Of a stretch of DNA of 64,000 nucleotides, positions 18,248 through 26,400 are shown one piece after another. The stretch is taken from the NCBI RefSeq assembly GCF_000215705.1, contig NC_015677.1, forward strand, positions 3,918,001 through 3,982,000, written 5' to 3'. A model generated the notes under the pieces. The model searched no databases, was not told the DNA's origin, and saw nothing but the letters and a program-made list of their open reading frames with translations. Both the position numbers and the translations under genes were made by a program. The DNA is from Ramlibacter tataouinensis TTB310 (GTDB lineage: Bacteria > Pseudomonadota > Gammaproteobacteria > Burkholderiales > Burkholderiaceae_C). Positions within the stretch are counted from its first letter, which is position 1, and the number at the start of each line of letters is the position of its first letter.

Positions 18248-18276
18248 GTGACGCGGCCATGGCGGCCGCGTGACAG
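18248..18276 (-). promoter_or_regulatory. Pho-box-like PhoB site upstream of phoX
   Basis: On the minus strand three heptamers are spaced every 11 bases: CTGTCAC (18270-18276, perfect), CCGCCAT (18259-18265, 5 of 7) and GCGTCAC (18248-18254, 5 of 7), each separated by 4 bases. This is the direct-repeat geometry of PhoB boxes. A TACGCT -10 candidate (18232-18237) follows after 10 bases, as expected when PhoB replaces the -35. The GC-rich centre is also partly palindromic, an alternative reading. Confidence 0.6.
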
Positions 18277-18305
18277 CTCGATGAAACAGCCGCAGGCGCG
18301 CGGCC

Positions 18306-18641
18306 TCAGCCGCGCACGCAGCGCACCGTCAGCGGCTGCAGCGGGTAGTGGAGCAGGGCCTCGCGTTCGCCCGCCCCCAGGCCGAACTCGGCGCGCATGC
18401 GCGGGTTGCTCCACACCGTGTGCCGGGGCGTGGTCCCGCCGGCGTCGCGCAGCAGGAAGTCCTGGCCGCGCGGGCCAGCGTCCAGCACCGCGCTGTCGTC
18501 GAGGAAGAGGACGCTGAAATCAAAGCCTTGCTCGCAGCGGTAGCGGATGCCCGGCGGCTCGCTGGGCGGCTCGCCGGGCCGCGGGGTCGCGCAGCCGGCC
18601 GCCAGCAGGGCGGCGGCGCAGGCCAGGATGGCGCGCCGCAC
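18306..18641 (-). CDS. Small MliC-like lipoprotein
   Basis: 111 residues from a GTG at 18641, chosen because GGGAGG lies 6 bases upstream and a lipoprotein signal begins at once (RRAILACAAALLAAGC). The mature domain has the RYRCEQGFDFSVLFLDDSAVL opening and a C-terminal WSNPR...GEREALLHYPLQPLTVRC, with two cysteines that could pair. This resembles membrane-bound inhibitors of c-type lysozyme (MliC). The neighbour mltA, a peptidoglycan enzyme ending 2 bases earlier, fits a cell-wall role. Assignment is by pattern only. Confidence 0.65.
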   Translation of the reverse strand: MRRAILACAAALLAAGCATPRPGEPPSEPPGIRYRCEQGFDFSVLFLDDSAVLDAGPRGQDFLLRDAGGTTPRHTVWSNPRMRAEFGLGAGEREALLHYPLQPLTVRCVRG

Positions 18642-18643
18642 CG

Positions 18644-19831
18644 TCAGCCTCCCGCCCGGGGCCACAGCACCCACAGCCTGAGCGGCTGCTTCAGCCGGCC
18701 GGCCAGGTCGCCGGCCTCCTCGCCCCAGCCCACGAAATAATCCGCGCGCACCGCGCCGACGATGGCGCTGCCGGTGTCCTGCGCCAGCACCAGGCGCTGC
18801 AGCGGCAGCTGCGGCCCGGGCGAGGCCAGCCACACGGGCGTGCCGTAGGGGATGCTCTCCTTGTCCACCGCGATCGAGCGGCCGGGGGTCAGCGCGACGC
18901 CCTGCGCGCCGCGCGGGCCCAAGGCGGCGTCCAGCTCGGGCAGGGGTTCCTCGCGGAAGAACACGGTGCGCGGATTGCTCCACAGCATCTCGTTGACGCG
19001 CTGCGGGTTGGCCTGGGCCCAGGCCTTGATGCCGGGCCAGGACACGTCGCGCAGCTGGCCCCGCTGCTGCAGCCAGCTGCCGACGCTGCGGTAGGGGTGG
19101 TCGTTGGTCGCCGCATAGGCCAGCCGCACGGTGCGCACGCTGCCGTCGGGCTCGGTGATGCGCAAACGGCCCGAGCCCTGGATCTGCAGCACCAGCGCAT
19201 CCAGCGGGTCGGCCAGCCAGGCGATCTCGCGGCCGCGCAGCTGGGCCCGCGCCTGCGGCGAAGTCTCCATCTCCTGGCGGCTGAACCAGGGCTTGCGCTG
19301 GCCCAGGCCGGCCGGCGGCCGGTACAGCGGCACGGTGTGCGTCGCGCTGGGCTGGCGCCGCGCCTGCAGCACCGGCTCGTAGTAGGCGGTCAGCAGGCCC
19401 TCGGCCGTGCCCTGCGCGGGCGCGGGCTCGACGCGGTAGGGCTGCAGCGCCTGCTGCATCCAGGCCCGCTGCTCCTCGGGCGTGGCGATGGACAGGCGCC
19501 GCACCTGCGGGCACAGCGCCTCCCAAGGCGCGGCCGGCCGCTCGCAGCTCTTGAGCCAGGCATTCCAGGCCTCGTGCAGGGCATCGGCGTCGAAGCCGGG
19601 CAGCTCGCTCCAGCGCACCGGCTGCCAGCGGCTCTTGCCGCTGGCCAGGGCGGGCGGCAGCGGCGCGGCGTCCGCCGGCGGCAACGGCGGCGTCACCGCG
19701 GCGGGGGCGGAAGGCAGGGTGGGGACCGTGGGCGCGACCGGCGCCTCGTCCGGCGGGGGCAGCGGCACGCTGCCGCAGGCGGCCAGCGTTCCTACAATCG
19801 CCGACGCCGCCCAACGCAAAGATGCTCTCAT
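18644..19831 (-). CDS. mltA: Membrane-bound lytic murein transglycosylase A
   Basis: 395 residues from ATG 19831, giving a lipoprotein signal (MRASLRWAASAIVGTLAAC) with lipobox GTLAAC. The MltA and 3D domains are clear: LLTAYYEPVLQARRQPSATHTVPLYRPP, LVLQIQGSGRL...VRLAYAATNDHPYRSVG, and the C-terminal 3D motif AQDTGSAIVGAVRADYFVGWGEEA with the catalytic aspartate. It cleaves peptidoglycan glycan strands to 1,6-anhydro products at the outer membrane. The start codon overlaps, head to head, the ATG of a 44-codon plus-strand ORF. Confidence 0.94.
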   Translation of the reverse strand: MRASLRWAASAIVGTLAACGSVPLPPPDEAPVAPTVPTLPSAPAAVTPPLPPADAAPLPPALASGKSRWQPVRWSELPGFDADALHEAWNAWLKSCERPAAPWEALCPQVRRLSIATPEEQRAWMQQALQPYRVEPAPAQGTAEGLLTAYYEPVLQARRQPSATHTVPLYRPPAGLGQRKPWFSRQEMETSPQARAQLRGREIAWLADPLDALVLQIQGSGRLRITEPDGSVRTVRLAYAATNDHPYRSVGSWLQQRGQLRDVSWPGIKAWAQANPQRVNEMLWSNPRTVFFREEPLPELDAALGPRGAQGVALTPGRSIAVDKESIPYGTPVWLASPGPQLPLQRLVLAQDTGSAIVGAVRADYFVGWGEEAGDLAGRLKQPLRLWVLWPRAGG

Positions 19832-19964
19832 GCTGCTGATTCTGCTCGAAGCCCTGCTCGCGCTGGCCCTGCTGGTGCTGATCGTGTGGTGGACCATGTT
19901 CTCCGGCCGGCCCAAGGGCGAGCCGCCGGCGCCGCCGCAGGACGACGCTGCCGGGAAGGAATAG
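19830..19964 (+). CDS. 44-residue single-span membrane peptide
   Basis: One membrane helix (MLLILLEALLALALLVLIVW) followed by WTMFSGRPKGE and a short acidic tail. I believe similar short proteins occur in related genomes, but this is from memory. Support from sequence: a TACAAT -10 box at 19793-19798 on this strand, upstream of the ATG. Against: weak ribosome-binding site, and the ATG shares bases with the mltA start (CATG), so its promoter lies inside mltA. Function unknown. Confidence 0.5.
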   Translation: MLLILLEALLALALLVLIVWWTMFSGRPKGEPPAPPQDDAAGKE

Positions 19965-19967
19965 CCC

Positions 19968-20594
19968 TCAGGTCTTGCGCAGCACGTTGGCCAGCTCGAC
20001 GGCCGAGCGCACCTCCATCTTGTCGAACACGCGGGCGCGGTGCACCTCGACCGTGCGCACGCTGATGTCCAGCTCGTCGGCGATCAGCTTGTTGGGCAGG
20101 CCGCGCGCCACGCGGTGCATCACGTCGCGCTCGCGCTGGGTCAGCTCGGCCAGGCGCGCCTGCACCCGCCGCTGCTCGCGCTGCGCCGCCAGCACCTCGG
20201 CCGAGCACGCGATCGCCTGCTCGACGCGGTCCACCAGCGCGTTGTCGGAAAAGGGTTTCTCGCAGAAGTCGAAGGCGCCGCGCTTGACCATGGCCACGGC
20301 GGTGGGCACGTCGGCATGCCCGGTCAGGAAGATCACCGGCATCACCTCCGCCAGCCCCAGGGCGGCCAGCCGCTCGAACAAGGCCAGGCCGCTGGTGCCC
20401 GGCATGCGCACGTCCAGCAGCAGGCAGCAGGGATGCCGCGGCGCGAAGCCGCGCGCCAGCATCGCCTCGAACGCGTCGCCGCTGGCGAAACCCTCGCTGG
20501 GCAGGCGGCGCGAGCGCAGCAGCCAGGCCAGGGCGTCGCGCACGCTGGCGTCGTCGTCGACAATGTAGACGGTGGCGTCGTGCAGCGGCTGCAT
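19968..20594 (-). CDS. FixJ/DctR-type response regulator
   Basis: 208 residues. Receiver domain with IVDDDASVRDAL, phosphoacceptor D61 (CLLLDVRMPG), conserved T (VIFLTGHADVPTAV) and K (FCEKPFSDNAL); then a LuxR/NarL-type helix-turn-helix (LTQRERDVMHRVARGLPNKLIADELDISVRTVEVHRARVFDKM). The start overlaps the sensor kinase stop (TGATG), so the two are a pair. The closest familiar arrangement is the DctS/DctR dicarboxylate system, but no dicarboxylate transporter is encoded nearby, so the target is open. Confidence 0.92.
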   Translation of the reverse strand: MQPLHDATVYIVDDDASVRDALAWLLRSRRLPSEGFASGDAFEAMLARGFAPRHPCCLLLDVRMPGTSGLALFERLAALGLAEVMPVIFLTGHADVPTAVAMVKRGAFDFCEKPFSDNALVDRVEQAIACSAEVLAAQREQRRVQARLAELTQRERDVMHRVARGLPNKLIADELDISVRTVEVHRARVFDKMEVRSAVELANVLRKT

Positions 20595-22612
20595 CAGGCG
20601 GCTTCCAGCGCGGCGGCAGGCAGGCCGCCGGGCGCCCCCGCCGGGCCCGCGACCGGCAGCGTGAAGCGGAACACCGTGCCCTGCGGCAGGTTCGGCTCGA
20701 ACTCCAGCAGGCCGCCGTGCTGCTCCACCACGGTGCGGCACAGCGACAGGCCCAGGCCCATGCCCTCGGCCTTGGTGGTGAAGAACGGCGTGAACAGCCG
20801 GTCCTGGATGTCCCGCGGCACGCCGGGGCCGCCATCGGCCACCGAGAACTCCAGCCAGGCCTCGCCGCCGTCGGCGGCCGGCGGGCAGCGGCGCACCTGC
20901 AGCGTGAGCGTGGGCCGCGCCACGCCCGCCTCGTCCATCGCCTGCATGGCATTGCGCGCCAGGTTCAGCAGCACCTGCTCGACCATGGTGCGGTCGCACA
21001 GCACCGCCGGCAGGCCCTCCGGCAGCCGGGTCAGCACGGTGACCCCCAGCTTGCGCGCCTGCAGGCCCACCAGCGGCATGACGGCGTCCACCAGCGCCTG
21101 CGGCGCCACCGCCTCGCGCGCCTGGTCGCGCCGGCGCACGAAGTCGTGCACGCTCCTGATCACCTTGCCGGCGCGCTCGGCCTGCTCGGCGATGCGCCGC
21201 ATGGCCAGCTCGATGCCGTCCACCGCGCCGCCCTGCAGCAGGTTGAGCGAGCCGGTGGCATAGCTGGCGATGGCCGACAGCGGCTGGCTCAGCTCGTGCG
21301 ACAGCAGCGAGGCCATCTCGCCGACGGTGGCCAGGCGCGCCGTGGCCTGCAGCCGCTCCTGGCTGGCGCGCGACAGCTCCTCGATGCGGCGCTGCTCGCT
21401 GACGTCCAGGAACGCGCTCATCCAGCCGGTCTGCACGCCCTGGGCGTTGATCAGCGGGGCCTCGATGATCAGCACCGGGAAGCGCGAGCCGTCCTTGCGC
21501 ATGAACACCGACTCGAAGCCCTCGCGCGGCGGCACGTGCTGGCCGGCCAGCCGGACCGCCTGGCGCTTCTGGTACTCGTCCACCAGCTCGGGCGGCCAGT
21601 AGGGCGCGGGCGCCGACTTCCCCATCAGCTCCTCGGCCGAAAAGCCCACCATCTGGCAGAACGCCGGGTTGACGTAGGTGATGCGGCCCTGCAGGTCGCG
21701 CGCGCGCAGGCCGGTCACCAGGGAGTCCTCCATCGCCTTGCGGAACGCCAGCGCGTCGGCCAGGTCCTGCTCGACGCGCACGCGCCGCCGGGTGTCCTTG
21801 CCCAGCAGGGCCAGCACCGCCGCCAGCGCGATCGACATGCCGGTCACCAGCGCGGTGAGCACGTTGGGGAACAGGTCGGGCGCGGCGCGCCAGCTGTCCA
21901 TGCGCAGCACCAGGGTGTTGCCGGGCAGGTCCAGCAGCTGCTGCGAGCTGAAGATGCGGCTGCCGCGCTGGGCCACGCCGTGCAGCGCCAGGCGCGTGCC
22001 GTCCGCCTCGACGAACGAGACCTCCTGGTTGCGCGTGAGCTGCGGGCCGACCAGGCTGGTGAGCATCTCCGCCAGCGAGTAGGTCGCCACCATGTAGCCG
22101 GCCAGCTGGCCGGCGACCACGTGCGGCAGGCACAGCTCCATCACCTCCATGCCCAGGCCGCCCGGCTGCGGCAGGAAGTAGCTGGCGGCGTAGGCCGGCC
22201 CGCCGCGCCGGCGCGCATTGGCGCAGGCCAGCTGCACGTCGGCCTGCGCGTTCTCGCGCCCCAGCCGGCCGAACGGCGGCGCGCGGTACGGGGTGTCGAC
22301 CGCCGCCACCGCGACCAGCGCGCTGTCGCGCCACTCGATGCGCACCCACTCGCGGCGTTCGCGCAGCAGCTGGGCCGCCTCCAGCGCCCAGCCTTCGCGC
22401 GAGGGCGGGCTGGCCTGCAAGGCCTGCAGGTTGCGCGCCAGGGCGGTGCGGATGTCGCCCGCGGCCTGGGCCGTGTCCACGTCGAGCTTGTCCTGCACCT
22501 GGCTGGCCTCGTAGCGCCCGGCCAGCCAGACCAGGATCACCAGCAGCGCCGCCACCAGGCCGACCAGGGCGGCCCACAAGGTCCAGCGCGGTCCGGGTCC
22601 GCCCATGGTCAC
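20594..22612 (-). CDS. PAS-domain sensor histidine kinase (DctS-like)
   Basis: 672 residues. Membrane helices at about 11-32 and 250-271 flank a periplasmic sensor domain of about 215 residues; a cytoplasmic PAS domain (about 290-405, ITYVNPAFCQMVGFSAEELMG) leads to the H-box with phosphoacceptor H439 (LLSHELSQPLSAIASYA). The ATPase domain shows N (LLNLARNAMQAM), G1 (VADGGPGVP) and G2 (GMGLGLSLCRTVVEQHGG). The domain order matches the DctS/FixL-like class that signals to FixJ-type regulators, encoded next. The GTG at 22612 overlaps the nitrilase stop (GTGA); ATG 22606 is an alternative start. Confidence 0.93.
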   Translation of the reverse strand: MTMGGPGPRWTLWAALVGLVAALLVILVWLAGRYEASQVQDKLDVDTAQAAGDIRTALARNLQALQASPPSREGWALEAAQLLRERREWVRIEWRDSALVAVAAVDTPYRAPPFGRLGRENAQADVQLACANARRRGGPAYAASYFLPQPGGLGMEVMELCLPHVVAGQLAGYMVATYSLAEMLTSLVGPQLTRNQEVSFVEADGTRLALHGVAQRGSRIFSSQQLLDLPGNTLVLRMDSWRAAPDLFPNVLTALVTGMSIALAAVLALLGKDTRRRVRVEQDLADALAFRKAMEDSLVTGLRARDLQGRITYVNPAFCQMVGFSAEELMGKSAPAPYWPPELVDEYQKRQAVRLAGQHVPPREGFESVFMRKDGSRFPVLIIEAPLINAQGVQTGWMSAFLDVSEQRRIEELSRASQERLQATARLATVGEMASLLSHELSQPLSAIASYATGSLNLLQGGAVDGIELAMRRIAEQAERAGKVIRSVHDFVRRRDQAREAVAPQALVDAVMPLVGLQARKLGVTVLTRLPEGLPAVLCDRTMVEQVLLNLARNAMQAMDEAGVARPTLTLQVRRCPPAADGGEAWLEFSVADGGPGVPRDIQDRLFTPFFTTKAEGMGLGLSLCRTVVEQHGGLLEFEPNLPQGTVFRFTLPVAGPAGAPGGLPAAALEAA

Positions 22613-23433
22613 AGCGCGCGGTGGTCCAGGGCCGGCAGCTGGCGCCGCAGCTGGGCCAGGCGCTCGCCGTCAAGCACCGCCATCGCCAGCCCCGGCCCTT
22701 CGTCCGCGCGCTGCGCCATGACCACGCCCCAGGGATCGACGACCAGCGAATGGCCCCAGGTGCGCCGGCCGTTCTCGTGCAACCCGCCCTGCGCCGGCGC
22801 GGCGACATAGGCCAGGTTCTCGATGGCGCGGGCGCGCAGCAGCGGCTCCCAGTGCGCCTGGCCGGTGGTGTGCGTGAAGGCGCTGGGTACCAGCAGCAGG
22901 TCGGCCGCCAGCTGCCGGTACAGCTCGGGGAACCGCAGGTCGTAGCACACCGACAGGCCGACGCGCCAGCGCCCGCCGTCGCGGGCCATCAGCGTGAAGG
23001 CCGCCGGCGCGGCACCCGGCTCGATGGCGCGGGCCTCGTCGTAGCGCTCGCGCCCGTCGTCGAAGCGGAACAGGTGGACCTTGTCGTAGCGCGCCGCGCA
23101 GGCGCCGTCGGGCGCGAACACCAGGCTGCTGTTGCGCACGCGCCGCTCGTCATCGGCGCGCAGCGGCAGCGTGCCGCCGGCGATCCACAGGCCCAGCTCG
23201 CGCGCGGTGCGGGACAGAAAGGCCTGGATCGGGCCGTCGCCGAACGCCTCGCACGCCGCCAGCTTGTCGCCGTCCTGCCGGCCCATCAGGCAGAAGTACT
23301 CGGGCAGCACCGCCAGTTCGGCGCCCTGGCGCGCTGCCTGCGTGAGCAGGGCCTGGGCGGCTGCCAGGTTGTCCTGCACGCGCGGTGTCGACACCATCTG
23401 GACGGCGGCCACGCTCAATCGCATCGTCGTCAT
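22609..23433 (-). CDS. Carbon-nitrogen hydrolase (nitrilase/omega-amidase type)
   Basis: 274 residues. Catalytic triad of the nitrilase superfamily: E in LAVLPEYFCLMG, K in ARYDKVHLFRFDD, C in VGLSVCYDLRFPELYR. The sequence is closest to the NIT/omega-amidase-like branch (YDLRFPELYRQLA, RARAIENLAYVAA). It probably hydrolyses an amide, such as a deaminated glutathione-like side product, in the cytoplasm; the substrate is inferred. It is encoded immediately after yhdP with a 1-base overlap, an arrangement common in Burkholderiales, and overlaps the following kinase gene. Confidence 0.9.
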   Translation of the reverse strand: MTTMRLSVAAVQMVSTPRVQDNLAAAQALLTQAARQGAELAVLPEYFCLMGRQDGDKLAACEAFGDGPIQAFLSRTARELGLWIAGGTLPLRADDERRVRNSSLVFAPDGACAARYDKVHLFRFDDGRERYDEARAIEPGAAPAAFTLMARDGGRWRVGLSVCYDLRFPELYRQLAADLLLVPSAFTHTTGQAHWEPLLRARAIENLAYVAAPAQGGLHENGRRTWGHSLVVDPWGVVMAQRADEGPGLAMAVLDGERLAQLRRQLPALDHRAL

Positions 23434-26400
23434 CAATTGCTCCCCTGCACCTGCGCCGGGGGCGGCGCAGACGGGTCGGCGGCGGCGGACGGGCGGCGCG
23501 GCACGCGCGTGACCCGCGGGTCGGCCCAGGTGCCGTCCACCAGGAACTCCTGCGTGGCCGCGCGCATCAGCGGCTGGCGCAGGAAGAACTGGGCCAGGAA
23601 GGTGCCCAGACCGATCGCCGGGTTGATCACCGTGGCCACCAGCGAGGCCGTGCCGGCGTTGATCTCGGGCACCACCACCACCCGGATGTCCTGGGTCTCG
23701 CGCGCGATGTCGGCCCGGCCTTCCATCAGCACGGCCGCGTTGATGCCCTTCATCTGCAGGTTGTTGGTGAAGGCCATGCCCTGCTGGATGCTGGCGTCGC
23801 CGCGCACGAAATCGAAGGCAAAGCCCTCGCTGAACACGTCGCGGAAATCCAGCGTCAGTCGGCGCGGCAGCGACTGCAGGCTCAGCACCGACAGCAGCTT
23901 GGCCAGCCCCGGGTCGGCCTTGAGGAACTGCCCGGACTCGACGTTGACCGCGAAGCTGCCGTTGAGCGAGGGGTAGTCGGGCGAGAGCGGTGAACCCATC
24001 CAGGCCACCTGGCCTTCCAGCCGGCCGCGGCCGCCTTGCACCACGCCCGGCATGCCCAGCCGCGACAACAGCCCGCCGGCGTCGGCCAGGTCCAGCCGGA
24101 AGCTCATGACCGAGCGCCGGCGCTCGTCGGCCGGGCGCGGGCCGGCAGGCGGCCCGCCCGGCACCACGGCCTGTGCACCCAGCGCCGCCCAGTTGCCGGT
24201 GGCGCTGAACGTGGCCTCGGGCATGCCCAGGCTGAGCTTGTTCAGGCGCCACTCGCGGATGCCTCCCTCGCGCGCGACGGCGCCGGGCCCGCGGTTGACG
24301 GCATCGATCTCCAGCCGGCCGAGCTTCTTGCCGCGCAGCTCGAAGTCGTCCACCACCACGTCCAGCGCCGGGATGCTGGACTGCGGCTGCTGCTCCAGGA
24401 TCGCCTCGACCTCGCCCGCGGCCGCCGCGGCCAGCGCCAGCCGGGTCAGCCGGGCGTACAGCCGCCCGGCGCCGGCGCCCGAGGAGGACTGGCGGTACTC
24501 GACATAGCCGTTGAGTTCCGCCGCGTCCACGTTGGCGCGCCAGGTCAGGCCCTCGCGCGAGCCGCCCACCACCACGTCGTGCAGCGTGCGGCCCTGCGCC
24601 ACCAGCGCGCGCGCGCGCACCGCCAGCGTGGTGGGCAGGTAGCCCGACGCGGCGGCTGGGTCGGCCGGCCGGGCCGCCGGGCCCGCCGTGGCGGGCGGCG
24701 GAGGCGGCGAGGGCGGCGGCGTCGCGCCGGCCGCGGCCCCCAGCACCGATTCCCAGGCATCCACGTCCACGGTGGCGAGATGGATGTTGGCGACCACGCC
24801 CTGTTCCGGCATCGGCGCCTCCTCGCCCGCCTCCAGGCCGACGGCGATGGCGCCCCGCACCACCTGGGGCTCGGCCCCGGAAACGTCGCGCACGTAGCGC
24901 ACGCTGGCCAGGCGCCCCAACTCCAGCAACCATCGGTCGTGCGGCCGGGCGGTGCCGTGCACGGCACCGGCTTCGAAGCGCAGCGGCAGCACCGCCTCGG
25001 CCGCCTTGTTCAGCGGCGGCGGCAGGCCGAGCGCCAGGCCCTGCAGGTTGCTGCTGACCGAGATGTCGGGCTGGCCGGGACGCAGGGCGATGGTGGCGCT
25101 GTAGGCGGCGCCGCCGCTGGCGTTGCGGGCCAGGCCGGCCAGCAGGCCCAGTTCGTGTGCCTGGCGCAAGCCCTCGGCGGTGGCCGTGCCCTGCACCCGC
25201 AGCACGGCCGAGGGTTCGGAGGCGCCGGCCGCCGGAGCCTGGCGGCTGCCGCCCTCGATGCGCACCTCGCCGCCCAGGGCACGCGCCTGCACGCCGGCCA
25301 GGGAGAAGCCGCGCTCGCTGAAGCCGATCACGCCGCGGGCCCGCGCGAGCGACGGGCTGTCGGGCGTGATCTGCACGTCGTTGCCGGCCAGCGTGACGCT
25401 GCCCTGCATCTTGGCGCTCGCCAGGTCGGCCAACGGCAGTGCCAGCTGCAGCCGCACCTCGGCGGGGCCGGTGGCGCTGGCCCGTGCCAGGCCGGAGCCG
25501 ACCATCGCCGCCAGGGGCGAACCGTTGACCACGGCCAGCGACTCGGCCAGCGGGCCGCGCACCTGCCCCTGCACCATCACCGTGGCGTTGCGCAGGTCCG
25601 GGATGCTGGCGTCGGCCTGCACCTGCAGTGCGGGCCCGCTGCCCAGCCGGCCCTGGGCGGCCCCCACCCGCAGGCCGCCGCGCTCGAACACCAGCTCGCC
25701 GGACAGCCCGGTGAGGGCCGGCCACGGGGCCGGGCCCGGCACCAGGCTGCGCGGCGCATAGGCGTAGACGGCATCGCGCACCGGGGCGCTGATGCGGAAC
25801 TCGCCGCGGCGCGCGTCGCTGAAGGGGAAATCATGCAGGTCGCCGCGCACCCGCACGCGGGCGCCTCGCACCTCGCCGGCCAGCACCGCCTCGCGCACGT
25901 AGTCGCGCGTGCCCTTGGGCACCCCCAGGGGCAGGTAGCGCCACACGCGCGCGCCGTCGGCCCGCGCCAGGCTGGCCTGCAGGTCCAGCACGCCGGGAAA
26001 ACGCCGGCCGGGCACGTCGGCCGTGCGCCAGCTGAACTGCCCCTCGCCCTGCAGGTCGGCGTTGGAAAACCGCAGGCCCGAACCCGACAATGACAAGCGT
26101 TCGCCGCTGCGCTGCCACTGCAGCTGGGCCTGCAGCTGGTCCACCGGGATGCGCGCCTCCTCCAGCACGCCCGGCAGCGCGACCGCGCCGCGCTCGATCT
26201 GCAGCCGGACCTTGCCGCCCTCCTCGGTCAGGTCGAAGTCGATGTTCGCGCCTTCCACCCCGGGCGTGCCCACGCCGGCTTCGCCGGGGCCGGGTCCGAC
26301 CGCCAGGCCGGTGACCCGGCCGCGCGCCTCGTATTTGTCCGGCCGGCCGGGCGGGCCTTGCCAGCGCGCCTGCACCGTCTCCACCAGGCCGGCGGGCGCA

